DNA of 64,000 nucleotides from Bacillus_BA fengqiuensis (GTDB lineage: Bacteria > Bacillota > Bacilli > Bacillales > Bacillaceae_H): the NCBI GenBank assembly GCA_030813035.1, contig JAUSTV010000001.1, one strand, 5' to 3'. Shown piece by piece: positions 23,582 through 32,712 of this stretch. Position 1 is the stretch's first letter; every line of letters begins with the position of its first letter. The notes beneath the pieces were generated by a model. That model was not told the DNA's origin and did no database searches. It saw nothing but the letters and a program-made list of their open reading frames with translations. Both the position numbers and the translations under genes were made by a program.

Positions 23582-26407
23582 ATGACTGATTTTGGACACG
23601 ACGATTATCGGCTGGTTGCTGTTTCTGTCCTTGTGGCTATTGTTTCTTCATTGAACACGTCATTTTATACGATTGGCTTCATAATAGTTGTCTTATTTTT
23701 TTTGGGGGGTCTATATGCTTACTTTAAGCGAAATCGAGCGATGGAAAGGCATCAATTTTCGGAGCATCATTTTCAATCTCTGTTTGAGCATAGTCCTTTT
23801 CTTGTTCTTTTAATCGATCTTGGCGGCCGGATTATAAATGCAAATCCAAAAAGCTTACATATATTGAATTATACGAGTTCAGAGTTGTTATCAAAAGATA
23901 TTCATATATTCTTTAAAAAGCAAGAACAAGATTATATTCACACACAGTTTGAAAAAGTAAAGGAAGGGGAAAGTCAAATTCTTTCTAGTACCATTATAAA
24001 AAATGATGGCAAAGAGATTTCTATGAACTTTGCATTTGTCCCTATTAAGGGCGAAAACGAAATGCCCCTTGGTGTGTATATGATAGCGCGGGATATGACA
24101 GACATTGTAAAATACGAAGAAAAAATTCGTGAAGTAAAAGAAGATTTACAAAATACGATTCGCCAGCAGCAAGGCATGACTTTTAAATTCGTCAAAAAAG
24201 GGGATACGTTTGTTCATACTTTATGTGATGGTCAATTGCTGTATAAATTGGGATTTACCCCGGATGATGTGATCGGCAAGTCGTTGAATGAGTTTCTACC
24301 CGGCCAGGAAGCAGTTTCCAAGACTGCCCACTATCAACAGGCATGGGACGGATATGATACTTACTATGAAGGAAAGGTCAATCATATACATTATATAGCT
24401 TCACTAAAACCCGTCATTCATGATGGGAAGGTCGTTGAGGTTATTGGCTCGTGCATTGATATTACCGATCGTAAGAAGATGGAAGAAGAGCTTCGCCGAA
24501 AAGAAGACCTGTATCGGACCGTGTTGAATACGATGGCAGAAGGGATTCTCATTTATGAACAGGATGATAACATCATTACCCTTAATGAGAATGTCGAGCA
24601 TATACTTGGAATCAAATCAGGCCTGTTCAACGAATCGACGATGAAAGATTCGGGAATGGTGTTTCTAAAAGAAGATGGATCTCCTTTCCCATTTGAAAAA
24701 CTACCGGGCGTCATAACCAAAAACCAGGGAATTCCGGTTCGTGATGCTGTCATAGGAGTCAAGATCAAAGATAAAGCGATGCAATGGGTGAGCATCAATT
24801 CAAAACCGTTCGTTTTATCCGAAAAAGAAAAAGAATCGGCACTTGTGACATTCAATGACATTACGGTACAAAAGGAACAGGAATTAAAATTACGTGAATC
24901 GTATGCGATGCAAAAGGCATTAATCGATAATTTAAATATTGGGATTGCCGTCACGGATGAAAATAGAAGGATTATCTTATTGAATGAAAAGTTCTGTACC
25001 ATGCTTGGCATAAAGGAGGATTATGAGTCCTATATCGGGAAACATGGCACGGTTTTTCATGAGCATTATTCTGGAAACGTAAGCGAATTCAATAATCAAA
25101 CTATTATCGAGATACTAAAGGGACGCGAACCGGTGACGAAGGAAGTCGGAACAACTGATGGAAAACTTTATGTCGGACAGTATATTCCTTTTTCGATAAG
25201 CGAGGAGCAGCAAGGGAATTTATGGGTATATGAAGAAATAACCGAACGTAAAAAAATGGAAAAAACAATTATTCTTGCAAAAGAAGAAGCGGAAAAAGCG
25301 AATATGGCGAAGACGGAATTTTTATCAAAGATGAGCCATGAATTGCGTACGCCTTTAAATGGAGTATTAGGATTCGCCCAATTACTGGAAATGGATGAGG
25401 CGTTAAATGAGCAGCAACAAAAGTTTGTCCAGCACATTTTAAAAGGCGGACGTCATTTACTGCATTTAATCAATGAAATTCTGGATTTGTCACGAATTGA
25501 AATCGGCCAATTACGATTGATATTTGATATGACGTATCTTGAAGAAATAGTAGATGAAAGCATCCATATGGTTGAACCGTCAGCTCGGAAAAAGAAGATT
25601 ACGATTGTGAAACAACTGGATAAATGTCAAGGTGATTCGGTTTTCGTTGACCCGACTCGCTTAAAACAAGTGATGTTGAACCTCCTTGACAATGCGATTA
25701 AATATAATAGGGAAGGTGGAGAAGTAAGAATCGAGTGTCAAAAAACGGACGATCGATTGACGATTTATATAAGAGATACGGGTGAGGGGTTTTCGTCTGA
25801 AGAATATGAGAAGATCTTTACCTTTTTCTATCGTATAAAGGGGACAAAAGAAGACGGAACCGGCATCGGCTTGTCATTGGTGAAACAGCTTGTGCAATTA
25901 ATGGACGGTACAATCGGTGTCACAAGTAAGGTGGGAGAAGGCAGTGTTTTTTGGTTCAGTCTTCCGATCCATCACACTTCTATTCTTGGGCACGAAACGG
26001 GTAATCGACTGGAAAGCGTTCATAATTATCGAAAAACCATTTTAACCTACAAAATCCTTTATGTAGAAGATAATCAAGCCAATTTACAGTTAATGAATGA
26101 AGTTCTTGCTTCCCAACCTCTTTACGCGCTCATTAGTGCTTCTGATGGCAAGAAAGGAATTGAAAGAGCACTGAAAGAAAAGGTTGATTTAATTGTCCTT
26201 GATATGAATCTTCCAGATATGAATGGATATGAAGTGTTTCAAGCATTGAAATCCAATGAACAAACAAAAGACATTCCGGTCATCGCTTTAAGTGCCAATG
26301 CCATGCAGGCAGATATTGAAGCGGCAATGTCCAGCGGTTTTGATGTTTATTTAACGAAACCGCTAAACATCAATGAGTTTCTTGCGGTATTAAATGAAAT
26401 ATTGTAA
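23582..26407 (+). CDS. Hybrid sensor histidine kinase with several PAS domains and C-terminal receiver
   Basis: 941 aa. ATG at 23582 chosen after AGAGGGAG. Two N-terminal membrane helices (about 10-30 and 30-48) are followed by PAS-like blocks near 60-170 (LFEHSPFLVLLIDLGGRI), 190-300, 305-430 (VLNTMAEGILIYEQDDNI) and 440-560 (LIDNLNIGIAVTDENRRI). HisKA follows with His586 in SKMSHELRTPLNG, then an ATPase domain (NLLDNAIKYN, GTGIGLSLV). A receiver domain ends the protein with Asp874 in LIVLDMNLP. Signal and output are unknown; no separate response regulator gene lies next to it. Confidence 0.88.
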   Translation: MTDFGHDDYRLVAVSVLVAIVSSLNTSFYTIGFIIVVLFFLGGLYAYFKRNRAMERHQFSEHHFQSLFEHSPFLVLLIDLGGRIINANPKSLHILNYTSSELLSKDIHIFFKKQEQDYIHTQFEKVKEGESQILSSTIIKNDGKEISMNFAFVPIKGENEMPLGVYMIARDMTDIVKYEEKIREVKEDLQNTIRQQQGMTFKFVKKGDTFVHTLCDGQLLYKLGFTPDDVIGKSLNEFLPGQEAVSKTAHYQQAWDGYDTYYEGKVNHIHYIASLKPVIHDGKVVEVIGSCIDITDRKKMEEELRRKEDLYRTVLNTMAEGILIYEQDDNIITLNENVEHILGIKSGLFNESTMKDSGMVFLKEDGSPFPFEKLPGVITKNQGIPVRDAVIGVKIKDKAMQWVSINSKPFVLSEKEKESALVTFNDITVQKEQELKLRESYAMQKALIDNLNIGIAVTDENRRIILLNEKFCTMLGIKEDYESYIGKHGTVFHEHYSGNVSEFNNQTIIEILKGREPVTKEVGTTDGKLYVGQYIPFSISEEQQGNLWVYEEITERKKMEKTIILAKEEAEKANMAKTEFLSKMSHELRTPLNGVLGFAQLLEMDEALNEQQQKFVQHILKGGRHLLHLINEILDLSRIEIGQLRLIFDMTYLEEIVDESIHMVEPSARKKKITIVKQLDKCQGDSVFVDPTRLKQVMLNLLDNAIKYNREGGEVRIECQKTDDRLTIYIRDTGEGFSSEEYEKIFTFFYRIKGTKEDGTGIGLSLVKQLVQLMDGTIGVTSKVGEGSVFWFSLPIHHTSILGHETGNRLESVHNYRKTILTYKILYVEDNQANLQLMNEVLASQPLYALISASDGKKGIERALKEKVDLIVLDMNLPDMNGYEVFQALKSNEQTKDIPVIALSANAMQADIEAAMSSGFDVYLTKPLNINEFLAVLNEIL

Positions 26408-26423
26408 ACAATTAGGAAGAGCA

Positions 26424-26481
26424 AAAAGGGCCCCGTTGTGGAAATCCAGTAAAACCAGGATTTCCACAACGAGGCCTTTCA
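26424..26481 (+). repeat. GGCCCCGTC hairpin repeat, copy B (hairpin part only)
   Basis: AAAGGGCCCCGTTGTGGAAATCC pairs in two blocks with GGATTTCCACAACGAGGCCTTT around AGTAAAACCA. The tail (AAAATCAGTTTTTGTGAT) of the family is missing. It lies 16 bases after the hybrid kinase stop and likely works as its terminator. Confidence 0.7.
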
Positions 26482-26615
26482 CTTATTTAAATGTAGCTGA
26501 TACATTAGGTCATAAGTTTTTTGGGGAATCCACTCCCCCAAACCTCTTTTTTCTTCTATTTAATAAGTAGGGACATTTTAAAACAACTTCTTAATAGAAG
26601 GAAAGGTGAGAAAAA

Positions 26616-27614
26616 ATGAGACGATTACTTTTAGAAGATAAACCATTAATTGTATTGCCGTCACTTGCGCTGGAGTTGGGATTGAACGAGGCCATTTTCT
26701 TGCAGCAGCTCCATTATTGGCTGCAGGGAAGCCGTAATGAGCGGGATGGTCATGTATGGGTGTACAATACATATGGAAAATGGCAAGAACAATTTCCATT
26801 TTGGTCAATCAGCACCATTAGAAGGATCATCGGGAAATTGGAAACGGGCGGCTACATTCAAACAGAACAGTTCAACAGCAGTCACAATAACCAAACGAAA
26901 TGGTACCGTATCGATTATTCCAAGTTTGGGGAAACGGACGGATCGGCTATTCAAAATGAACATGGGAACGGTTCAACTTGGACAGCCGATTCGTTCAATT
27001 TGAACCATTCGTTACAAGAGAGTACTTCAGAGAATACGAACAGAAAAAAAGATGATGATGAAGGCGCGTCTGCATTCTTCATGAAAGTTGGCGGGAATGA
27101 GAATGAACAAGCTGACAGTGAACCGATACCGTCCGATATGGAACATGATGCTTATGGCATGATGCTGGAAAGGGCGTTTCTTGAGCGAAGAGGACGCGGT
27201 CTGTATCCAAGTGCAAAAGATTTACAGGCCATTGAAGAAGTGGTCCAAAGCGGGATTGGTAACGAAGAGGCGATTAAGTGGCTGAACGAGGCGTTTGATG
27301 CATACAAACCGAAATATCCCGGCGATCGAATCCATTCCTTTTCTTACGTGAAAGAGCATATTTTTAGACAAGCTTATTTGGAAAAGGAACGGGAACGCAC
27401 GGCTGCTGAAACGAGGCAAAAAAACACCAGTCTTTCCGGGAACTTCATGAAGTCTTATGGCCGAACTAAATCCGGGAGAAAAGAAATGGTACCTGACTGG
27501 CTTGAAAGTCCGCAGACGGAACGGGAGAGGACAGAGCATCAACCCGATTTTGAAGAAGAAAAAAGGAAACTCATGTTAGAGCTCGCGCAATACAAGAAAA
27601 ATGAGGTTTCTTAA
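26616..27614 (+). CDS. Replication-initiator/replisome-organiser-like winged-helix protein, 332 aa
   Basis: The N-terminus (LPSLALELGLNEAIFLQQLHYWL, then WQEQFPFWSISTIRRIIGKLE) is the winged-helix start seen in phage and plasmid replication proteins of Firmicutes. A Gln/Asn/Ser-rich linker follows, then a DnaD-like C-terminal region (YPSAKDLQAIEEVVQSG, EEAIKWLNEAFDAYKP) and a charged tail. AAAGGTGAG precedes the ATG. It stands alone without phage or plasmid genes around it, so it may be a remnant of an integrated element or a domesticated gene. Confidence 0.6.
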   Translation: MRRLLLEDKPLIVLPSLALELGLNEAIFLQQLHYWLQGSRNERDGHVWVYNTYGKWQEQFPFWSISTIRRIIGKLETGGYIQTEQFNSSHNNQTKWYRIDYSKFGETDGSAIQNEHGNGSTWTADSFNLNHSLQESTSENTNRKKDDDEGASAFFMKVGGNENEQADSEPIPSDMEHDAYGMMLERAFLERRGRGLYPSAKDLQAIEEVVQSGIGNEEAIKWLNEAFDAYKPKYPGDRIHSFSYVKEHIFRQAYLEKERERTAAETRQKNTSLSGNFMKSYGRTKSGRKEMVPDWLESPQTERERTEHQPDFEEEKRKLMLELAQYKKNEVS

Positions 27615-27671
27615 TGAGCGGTATAACTCCTGCTGGATGACGTTTTATGTTATCTGTAAACATGTTCGATT

Positions 27672-27821
27672 TCAATGAATCTGCAAAATGGCGTCACTTA
27701 AAAGGAGGATGTCTTTATAAATTTCGTCTTTCGCTTCTCGATCATCGCACTTTTCATAATCATCCATTAAGCGGCCGAGCTCTTTAATAAATAAAAGCGT
27801 TTCATCATATTCATCATGCAT
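27672..27821 (-). CDS. Small acidic protein, 49 aa
   Basis: ATG follows AAGGGG at good spacing. The product (MHDEYDETLLFIKELGRLMDD..., ending ILLLSDAILQIH) is helical, acidic and contains one Cys. It is convergent with the replication-initiator-like gene. I do not recognise it, but the codon pattern and ribosome binding site support a real gene. Confidence 0.5.
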   Translation of the reverse strand: MHDEYDETLLFIKELGRLMDDYEKCDDREAKDEIYKDILLLSDAILQIH

Positions 27822-28223
27822 GATTGAACTACCCCTTTACAAAAATGAAGAGCGTTACATACACAAAGGTGATCAAACATGATGAATAACGCTCTTAACA
27901 AACATTCTTTCCAATTAGTTGTTAATGTATGTATGAAGTGACATAATTTTGCCATTTTTGAATTCGGCGTACCCATTGTTTGGCGGAGTAGGGTGAATCA
28001 TGTTTATTTTCTTGTTCTGCAAAAGGATGTATATTTTTTGATTCCCGTTTTTGTCGAAAAATATTGAGTATTATTTATAGTCATTATTTACTATGAATAG
28101 TAGAATAGTAATGATTTCTCTCCGCCTTTTCTATTACTTTCTGACATGATCATTCTATTACATAGAGGGGAAGCAGGTAGTTCAAGAGCGGATAGTTTCG
28201 ATTCAAAAGCAAGGGGATTCAAT
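27822..28223. other. Intergenic region ahead of the GGDEF-EAL gene
   Basis: It holds a hairpin AAGAGCGTTA/TAACGCTCTT (27848-27895) with a long loop, upstream of the small minus-strand gene, where it could be a terminator or attenuator. The rest is AT-rich and probably carries the promoter of the GGDEF-EAL gene. No other gene seen. Confidence 0.4.
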
Positions 28224-31010
28224 ATGAAGACAAATTTTTCACAAAAAACGACGATTGTACAAATTCTTTTTCGGATAGTCGGGATTTTCTTGGTATCGAT
28301 TTTAATTGCCTTTTCTTCGATTTATTTAGTGACAAAAGGGGAATTGGCAGAACGTACAGAGAATGAATTGACCTCGGTTACCGAAATTATTAAACAATCC
28401 ATCGAAAGTACGCATGAATCAACCAAAACCCTCGAACATCTTATCGATCTCCGCCTTTATACCATCTCCAAAGCGATAGGAGAGGAGTTGAAAGGACGGA
28501 ACATCGACGAGGTGAACGCAGAAGAGTTAGAGAAGCTTAAGATGAAATGGGGATTATCTGAAATTTCTCTTCTGGTTCCTAAACCAAACGGGGATATTGT
28601 CGTGCAAAAATCTACAGAACCGAAAGAAGTGGGGCTAAGTGCCAGGAACTGGGGATACTGGTATATTGCAATAAAGGAGCTGCTTGAAGGAAAAGAGATT
28701 TCCGTATCGAAGGGGTACTCCCAAAAGCATTACTGGGTCGGCCCTTTATCTTTATCTGATGTTGTAGATGAGCATTATAAATATGCCTATTACTACGATG
28801 GGACGACTAAATTCATCATCAATCCGTTTGTGGAAGCCGAAGACATTTATCAATTTATGCAGACGAGCGGGCCAACACAGCTCATTGAAAAAATGAAAGC
28901 CGGGTATGAAAACATCCATGAGATTGCGGTCATTAATACGGAAGCCTATTTAAAGGGACCGGAAAATAAAGTGGTTGAACCGATGAGTGATATTCCTGTA
29001 TTATACGGATCCCATGAAACAAAGCTGGCAGAAGACAGCGCGATATTCAAAGAACTATCCAAAACCCCGGGAGTAAAAAAAATCAAATTTGAAAAAGGCC
29101 ACAGTCATTTAGAGAAACTTTATATTTCACTGCCGGACGAAAGGGTGCTTGTTCTTCTGATGAACATAGATGATCAACAAGCATTCATGACCCATCTATG
29201 GATTTTATTCGCGATGATTTTTACTCTTACGGTTGCCGTCATTTTCATCTTTTCACAAGCAGCTACGAGAAAGCCGTTGAAATTGTTGAACGCAGAAAGA
29301 GAGCGGCTTATGGTGGCCGAAGACTTTAAGCGAACCATCGAATTACTGCCAAGTGCCATTTATAAATGCAGGAAGGAAAAGGATGGCCGTTATATTTTAC
29401 TATACAGTGAAGGAACGTATATGGAACAGCGGGAGCTTACGACTGAAAGAGTAAAAGGAAAATATATTGAGGATATCTTCAGTGCAGATTTTACGAATAA
29501 AATCATTCCGGCTTTAAATGGGGCCTATGAAGAAGAACGGGCGGAATTTACTTTTGAACAAGATAATCGAACATATCATCATGTCATAAAAGCAATCTGT
29601 GACATTGAAGAGCCGGAAGTGGTCATTGAATTGGCTGGCTATTCTGTAGACATTACAGATCGGGTGAAGGCCGATGAAAAAATCCATCAATTGGCGTTGC
29701 ATGACTCTTTGACCGGTCTTCCGAACCGCGTTTATTTCAACGAAATGTTGGAACAAGCATTACAAAATCAAAAAGGTGAAAAAGTGGCGGTTGTCTTTAT
29801 TGATTTAGATAATTTTAAGCAAGTAAACGATACGTTAGGCCATGAAGCGGGAGATCAATTGTTGGTGCAGGTCACAAACCTATTGACGAAATGTATCGGT
29901 TCAGAAGCCATTCTTGCCCGAATGGGAGGGGATGAATTCATTTTGCTGCTTCCTCGCTGTGGAAGCAAGGAAGAGGTTGAACGGCTATGCCAGCACATTA
30001 TCCAGCAATTGAAGCAGCCTTTCTATATTATGGACCAAGAGCTTTTTGTTACATCGAGTATGGGGATCAGCATAGCTCCAGATGACGGCCATACAGGGAA
30101 ACTGTTGTTAAAGAATGCGGACATCGCGATGTACAGTTCGAAAAATAATGGCAAAAACAACTATCATTTTTATGAAACGCATATGAGCAGTGATAATTTA
30201 AAGAAAATGGAACTTCAAAAAGACCTTCGCCAAGCACTCCAAAGTGGAGGGGATCTGTATCTTGTTTATCAGCCGCAGTTAAATCTTCTAACGAACCAGG
30301 TTGTGGGAGTAGAAGCTCTCTTACGCTGGAACCACCCGGTAAGAGGAATGATATCACCAGCGGAATTTATACCGGTTGCCGAGGAGTCGGGGCTTATTGA
30401 ACCGCTCGGAGACTGGGTTATCCGTCAGGCATGCCAACAATTCATTGCCTGGAAAGAGGAAGGGATCGGGCCTCTTCGCATGTCTGTTAACATCTCGGCC
30501 CGTCAATTCAGGCATCATGATTTAGCACAAAAAATCAGCCGTTTACTCGAGGAAACAGGAATGGATGCACAATATTTGAATTTGGAGATTACGGAAAGCA
30601 CATCTATGGAGGATATTTCCCATACGATTAAGGTCATTAACCAATTAAGGAACATGGGTGTGGACATTTCGATTGATGATTTTGGCACCGGTTATTCCTC
30701 GCTCAATTATTTAAAAGACTTCCCGATCAATCATCTGAAGATCGATCACTCTTTTATAAGGGAAATGAAAACAAATGAGGCTGGGAAAGCGATTGTCAAA
30801 ACGATTATTGATATGGCAGTCAACCTAAATTTGCAAGTCGTCGCTGAGGGAGTGGAAGCGAAGTCAGAACTTGAAATGCTGCGGAATATGGGATGTCATG
30901 AAATTCAAGGATACTACTTCAGTCGTCCGGTAGAACCGGAGAGATTAAAAGTGATATTGGCTGATCTTTTGCTTGTTGCCCCTGAGCAGTCGCCTCGCAT
31001 TCTCCTGTAA
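28224..31010 (+). CDS. Membrane sensor protein with PAS, GGDEF and EAL domains
   Basis: 928 aa from the ATG after CAAGGGGA. Helix 1 (about 13-35) and helix 2 (about 325-350) flank an extracellular Cache-like sensor. A PAS-like region follows (ELLPSAIYKCRKEKDGRYIL), then GGDEF with an intact GGDEF motif (568-572) and EAL with EALLRW from 697. Other EAL residues are present (NISARQF, EITEST, DDFGTGYSSL, KIDHSF, VAEGVE). So both c-di-GMP synthase and phosphodiesterase sites look complete. The inhibitory RxxD site five residues before GGDEF is absent (GSEA instead). Confidence 0.9.
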   Translation: MKTNFSQKTTIVQILFRIVGIFLVSILIAFSSIYLVTKGELAERTENELTSVTEIIKQSIESTHESTKTLEHLIDLRLYTISKAIGEELKGRNIDEVNAEELEKLKMKWGLSEISLLVPKPNGDIVVQKSTEPKEVGLSARNWGYWYIAIKELLEGKEISVSKGYSQKHYWVGPLSLSDVVDEHYKYAYYYDGTTKFIINPFVEAEDIYQFMQTSGPTQLIEKMKAGYENIHEIAVINTEAYLKGPENKVVEPMSDIPVLYGSHETKLAEDSAIFKELSKTPGVKKIKFEKGHSHLEKLYISLPDERVLVLLMNIDDQQAFMTHLWILFAMIFTLTVAVIFIFSQAATRKPLKLLNAERERLMVAEDFKRTIELLPSAIYKCRKEKDGRYILLYSEGTYMEQRELTTERVKGKYIEDIFSADFTNKIIPALNGAYEEERAEFTFEQDNRTYHHVIKAICDIEEPEVVIELAGYSVDITDRVKADEKIHQLALHDSLTGLPNRVYFNEMLEQALQNQKGEKVAVVFIDLDNFKQVNDTLGHEAGDQLLVQVTNLLTKCIGSEAILARMGGDEFILLLPRCGSKEEVERLCQHIIQQLKQPFYIMDQELFVTSSMGISIAPDDGHTGKLLLKNADIAMYSSKNNGKNNYHFYETHMSSDNLKKMELQKDLRQALQSGGDLYLVYQPQLNLLTNQVVGVEALLRWNHPVRGMISPAEFIPVAEESGLIEPLGDWVIRQACQQFIAWKEEGIGPLRMSVNISARQFRHHDLAQKISRLLEETGMDAQYLNLEITESTSMEDISHTIKVINQLRNMGVDISIDDFGTGYSSLNYLKDFPINHLKIDHSFIREMKTNEAGKAIVKTIIDMAVNLNLQVVAEGVEAKSELEMLRNMGCHEIQGYYFSRPVEPERLKVILADLLLVAPEQSPRILL

Positions 31011-31131
31011 AAGCCCGAACATGAGAACACAGAATAACATCGCCGCGTCCTGCGGCAACGTCTGTGTGACCCGCATCATGCGGGCCTAACTAACCATCGG
31101 TGGGGGATGACACCGATGGAAGTTTCCTTTA
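31011..31131 (-). repeat. Covarying hairpin element, copy E2
   Basis: Read on the minus strand: AAAGGAAACTT, stem CCATCGGTG/CACCGATGG with loop TCATCCCC, TTAGTTAGG, hairpin CCCGCAT/ATGCGGG, a longer arm ACACAGA/TCTGTGT enclosing GCCGC/GCGGC, then CGGGCTTTT. It shares flanks and loop with copy E1 at 22.8 kb but not the stem sequence. It begins right after the GGDEF-EAL stop codon. Confidence 0.6.
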
Positions 31132-31201
31132 TATTTAAAATCTGCACCAATGTATCGCAGGCTTTTTGGAAAGAGAAACTCAGTTAAAGGAAGTGATAGA
31201 A

Positions 31202-31375
31202 TTGAATCGTTTTCATTGTTGTGCGGCTTGCCGCCATTTTCAAGCACTTAAAAACGAGCGGGGCATGACTTACATTTGTTCGAGGCTCGGTTATGAAACG
31301 AAACCTTCCTACAAGTTCAATTGTTGGGAGCCGTCTGACCGGGTAAAAAGAAGAATGGAGAAGGAAAAACGGTAA
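31202..31375 (+). CDS. Small Cys-rich protein, 57 aa
   Basis: The TTG start follows AAAGGAAGTGAT. Four cysteines (CCAAC and later ICSRLG, NCWEP) with the pattern C-x2-C ... C-x13-C suggest a small zinc-binding fold. The C-terminus is basic (RVKRRMEKEKR). Bacillus genomes carry similar uncharacterised proteins. Cytoplasmic; function unknown. Confidence 0.6.
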   Translation: MNRFHCCAACRHFQALKNERGMTYICSRLGYETKPSYKFNCWEPSDRVKRRMEKEKR

Positions 31376-31578
31376 GAGGTAATTTCCTATGGGTTGTCGA
31401 GAGAATATCTCTATAAGATTTTTAGTGCTATCAGCAAACGAATATATAAACCTACCATTTTTAAAAAGAAGTGGACGAAAATATGGAGGCGTTTACATTT
31501 GTTTCCGCTGGAACAAGCGTTTTGTGCGCCCCTTTACTCTCGTCTTCTTGTTTCATTTGTTCACCTACACGGAAAGCA

Positions 31579-31713
31579 TTAGTCTCCCTCCTCTTGCTCC
31601 AATTTCATCAAAGCATCAAAAAACCAGGTGATTATGCAAATCACGATGATACATGTGCCAAGGCTGATGAAAAAAGAGGAATGCAGCATGTGGTCAGCCA
31701 TCCAATCCAACAT
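31579..31713 (-). CDS. Small single-span membrane protein, 44 aa
   Basis: ATG follows GAGGTG at 5 bases. One hydrophobic helix (FFISLGTCIIVICIITWFF) lies between MLDWMADHMLHSS and an acidic tail KLEQEEGD. A good promoter lies just upstream. I do not recognise a family. The 200 bases between it and the Cys-rich gene hold only weak open frames. Confidence 0.5.
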   Translation of the reverse strand: MLDWMADHMLHSSFFISLGTCIIVICIITWFFDALMKLEQEEGD

Positions 31714-31740
31714 AAAAACACCTCGCATTTTTTATCCCGC

Positions 31741-31770
31741 ATTATAACAAAGCATCTATTCATCTATCAA
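31741..31770 (-). promoter_or_regulatory. SigA-type promoter of the 44-aa protein gene
   Basis: On the minus strand TTGATA (31770-31765) and TATAAT (31746-31741) are 18 bases apart, about 28 bases before the start codon. Confidence 0.55.
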
Positions 31771-31833
31771 TCTGCAGGGAGAAGTTGGCATACTATGCAA
31801 ACCTTCACGTCCATGCATGGTATGAGCTTTGCC

Positions 31834-32565
31834 TCATCCTGAAAGGGAATCCAGGATGAGAGAAGTCAGTAAGCCAAGAGCCGTAATGATTCCGACAGCG
31901 GGACCGCCTTCTTGAAACGCTTCGGGCATCATGGTAGAAGCGACCATCGCGATAATGCCGCCGCCTGCAAATGAGGCGATCATGGCTGTCATGTTCGGAG
32001 AAGCTTGCTGGAGAAAAGTAAAGCCTCCCAAGGAGCTGAGAGCGGATATGAAAAATACGAACAGCCAAAGAAAAAGAATTTTTCGGACGGAATATCCGCC
32101 TTTTTTCAATCCAATCGTACTTGATATTCCTTCCGGGATGTTGCTGATGAAGATGGCGATTACAAGAAGCCAGTTTACGGTTTGTTTTTCAATCAAGCTT
32201 GCCCCGATCATGATGGATTCCGGAACAGCGTCCATTACCGTTCCGGCGAAAATCGCCAATCCTGAATGGTTGGAAGCATGTTCCCCGGACCGTTTTCGTT
32301 TTTCTCCCCCTTGTTTAGAGATGAATATGTCAAAGAGGGTGAAAATTCCGGCGCCGGCAATGAATCCGATGGAAGTGGCTTGAATGCCCGCTTCATGAAC
32401 CGAGTGGCCGAGCAATTCGTATGCCGCGGCACCAATCAGCACGCCTGTTCCAAATGACATGATGTAAGCAACGGCCTTTTTCTTGATGGGGAGGAGAAGA
32501 GCGATGAGAGCGCCGATCAAAGCGGCAGAGCCGGAAATGCCTCCCCATAGCATCGCATTCCACAT
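31834..32565 (-). CDS. ZIP-family metal transporter
   Basis: 243 aa with about eight membrane helices. ZIP metal-site motifs: HSVHEAG in helix 2-3, AGTVMDAVPESIMIG in helix 4, FISNIPEGISS in helix 5 and MMPEAF later. A His-rich charged loop (GEKRKRSGEHASNHSG) lies between helices 3 and 4. Such proteins import divalent metals such as zinc or iron. AAGGAAGG precedes the ATG. Divergent from the PAP2 gene. Confidence 0.85.
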   Translation of the reverse strand: MWNAMLWGGISGSAALIGALIALLLPIKKKAVAYIMSFGTGVLIGAAAYELLGHSVHEAGIQATSIGFIAGAGIFTLFDIFISKQGGEKRKRSGEHASNHSGLAIFAGTVMDAVPESIMIGASLIEKQTVNWLLVIAIFISNIPEGISSTIGLKKGGYSVRKILFLWLFVFFISALSSLGGFTFLQQASPNMTAMIASFAGGGIIAMVASTMMPEAFQEGGPAVGIITALGLLTSLILDSLSG

Positions 32566-32712
32566 GCAGTAAACCTTCCTTCATACTGTTTATTCGTATC
32601 GTTCCCGTTTTATCTCCAAAAAAACATTCATAGCCTTTCTTTTAGGGGAGTTACATGTTTCTTGTTTCGGGCGGAAATATTAGATGTATCTGTACAAAAG
32701 GAGACGGTTTTG

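Noticed and set aside
31389..31631. Plus-strand frames between the Cys-rich gene and the ZIP gene
   Set aside because: Start sites are weak, and the stretch overlaps a better supported minus-strand small gene.
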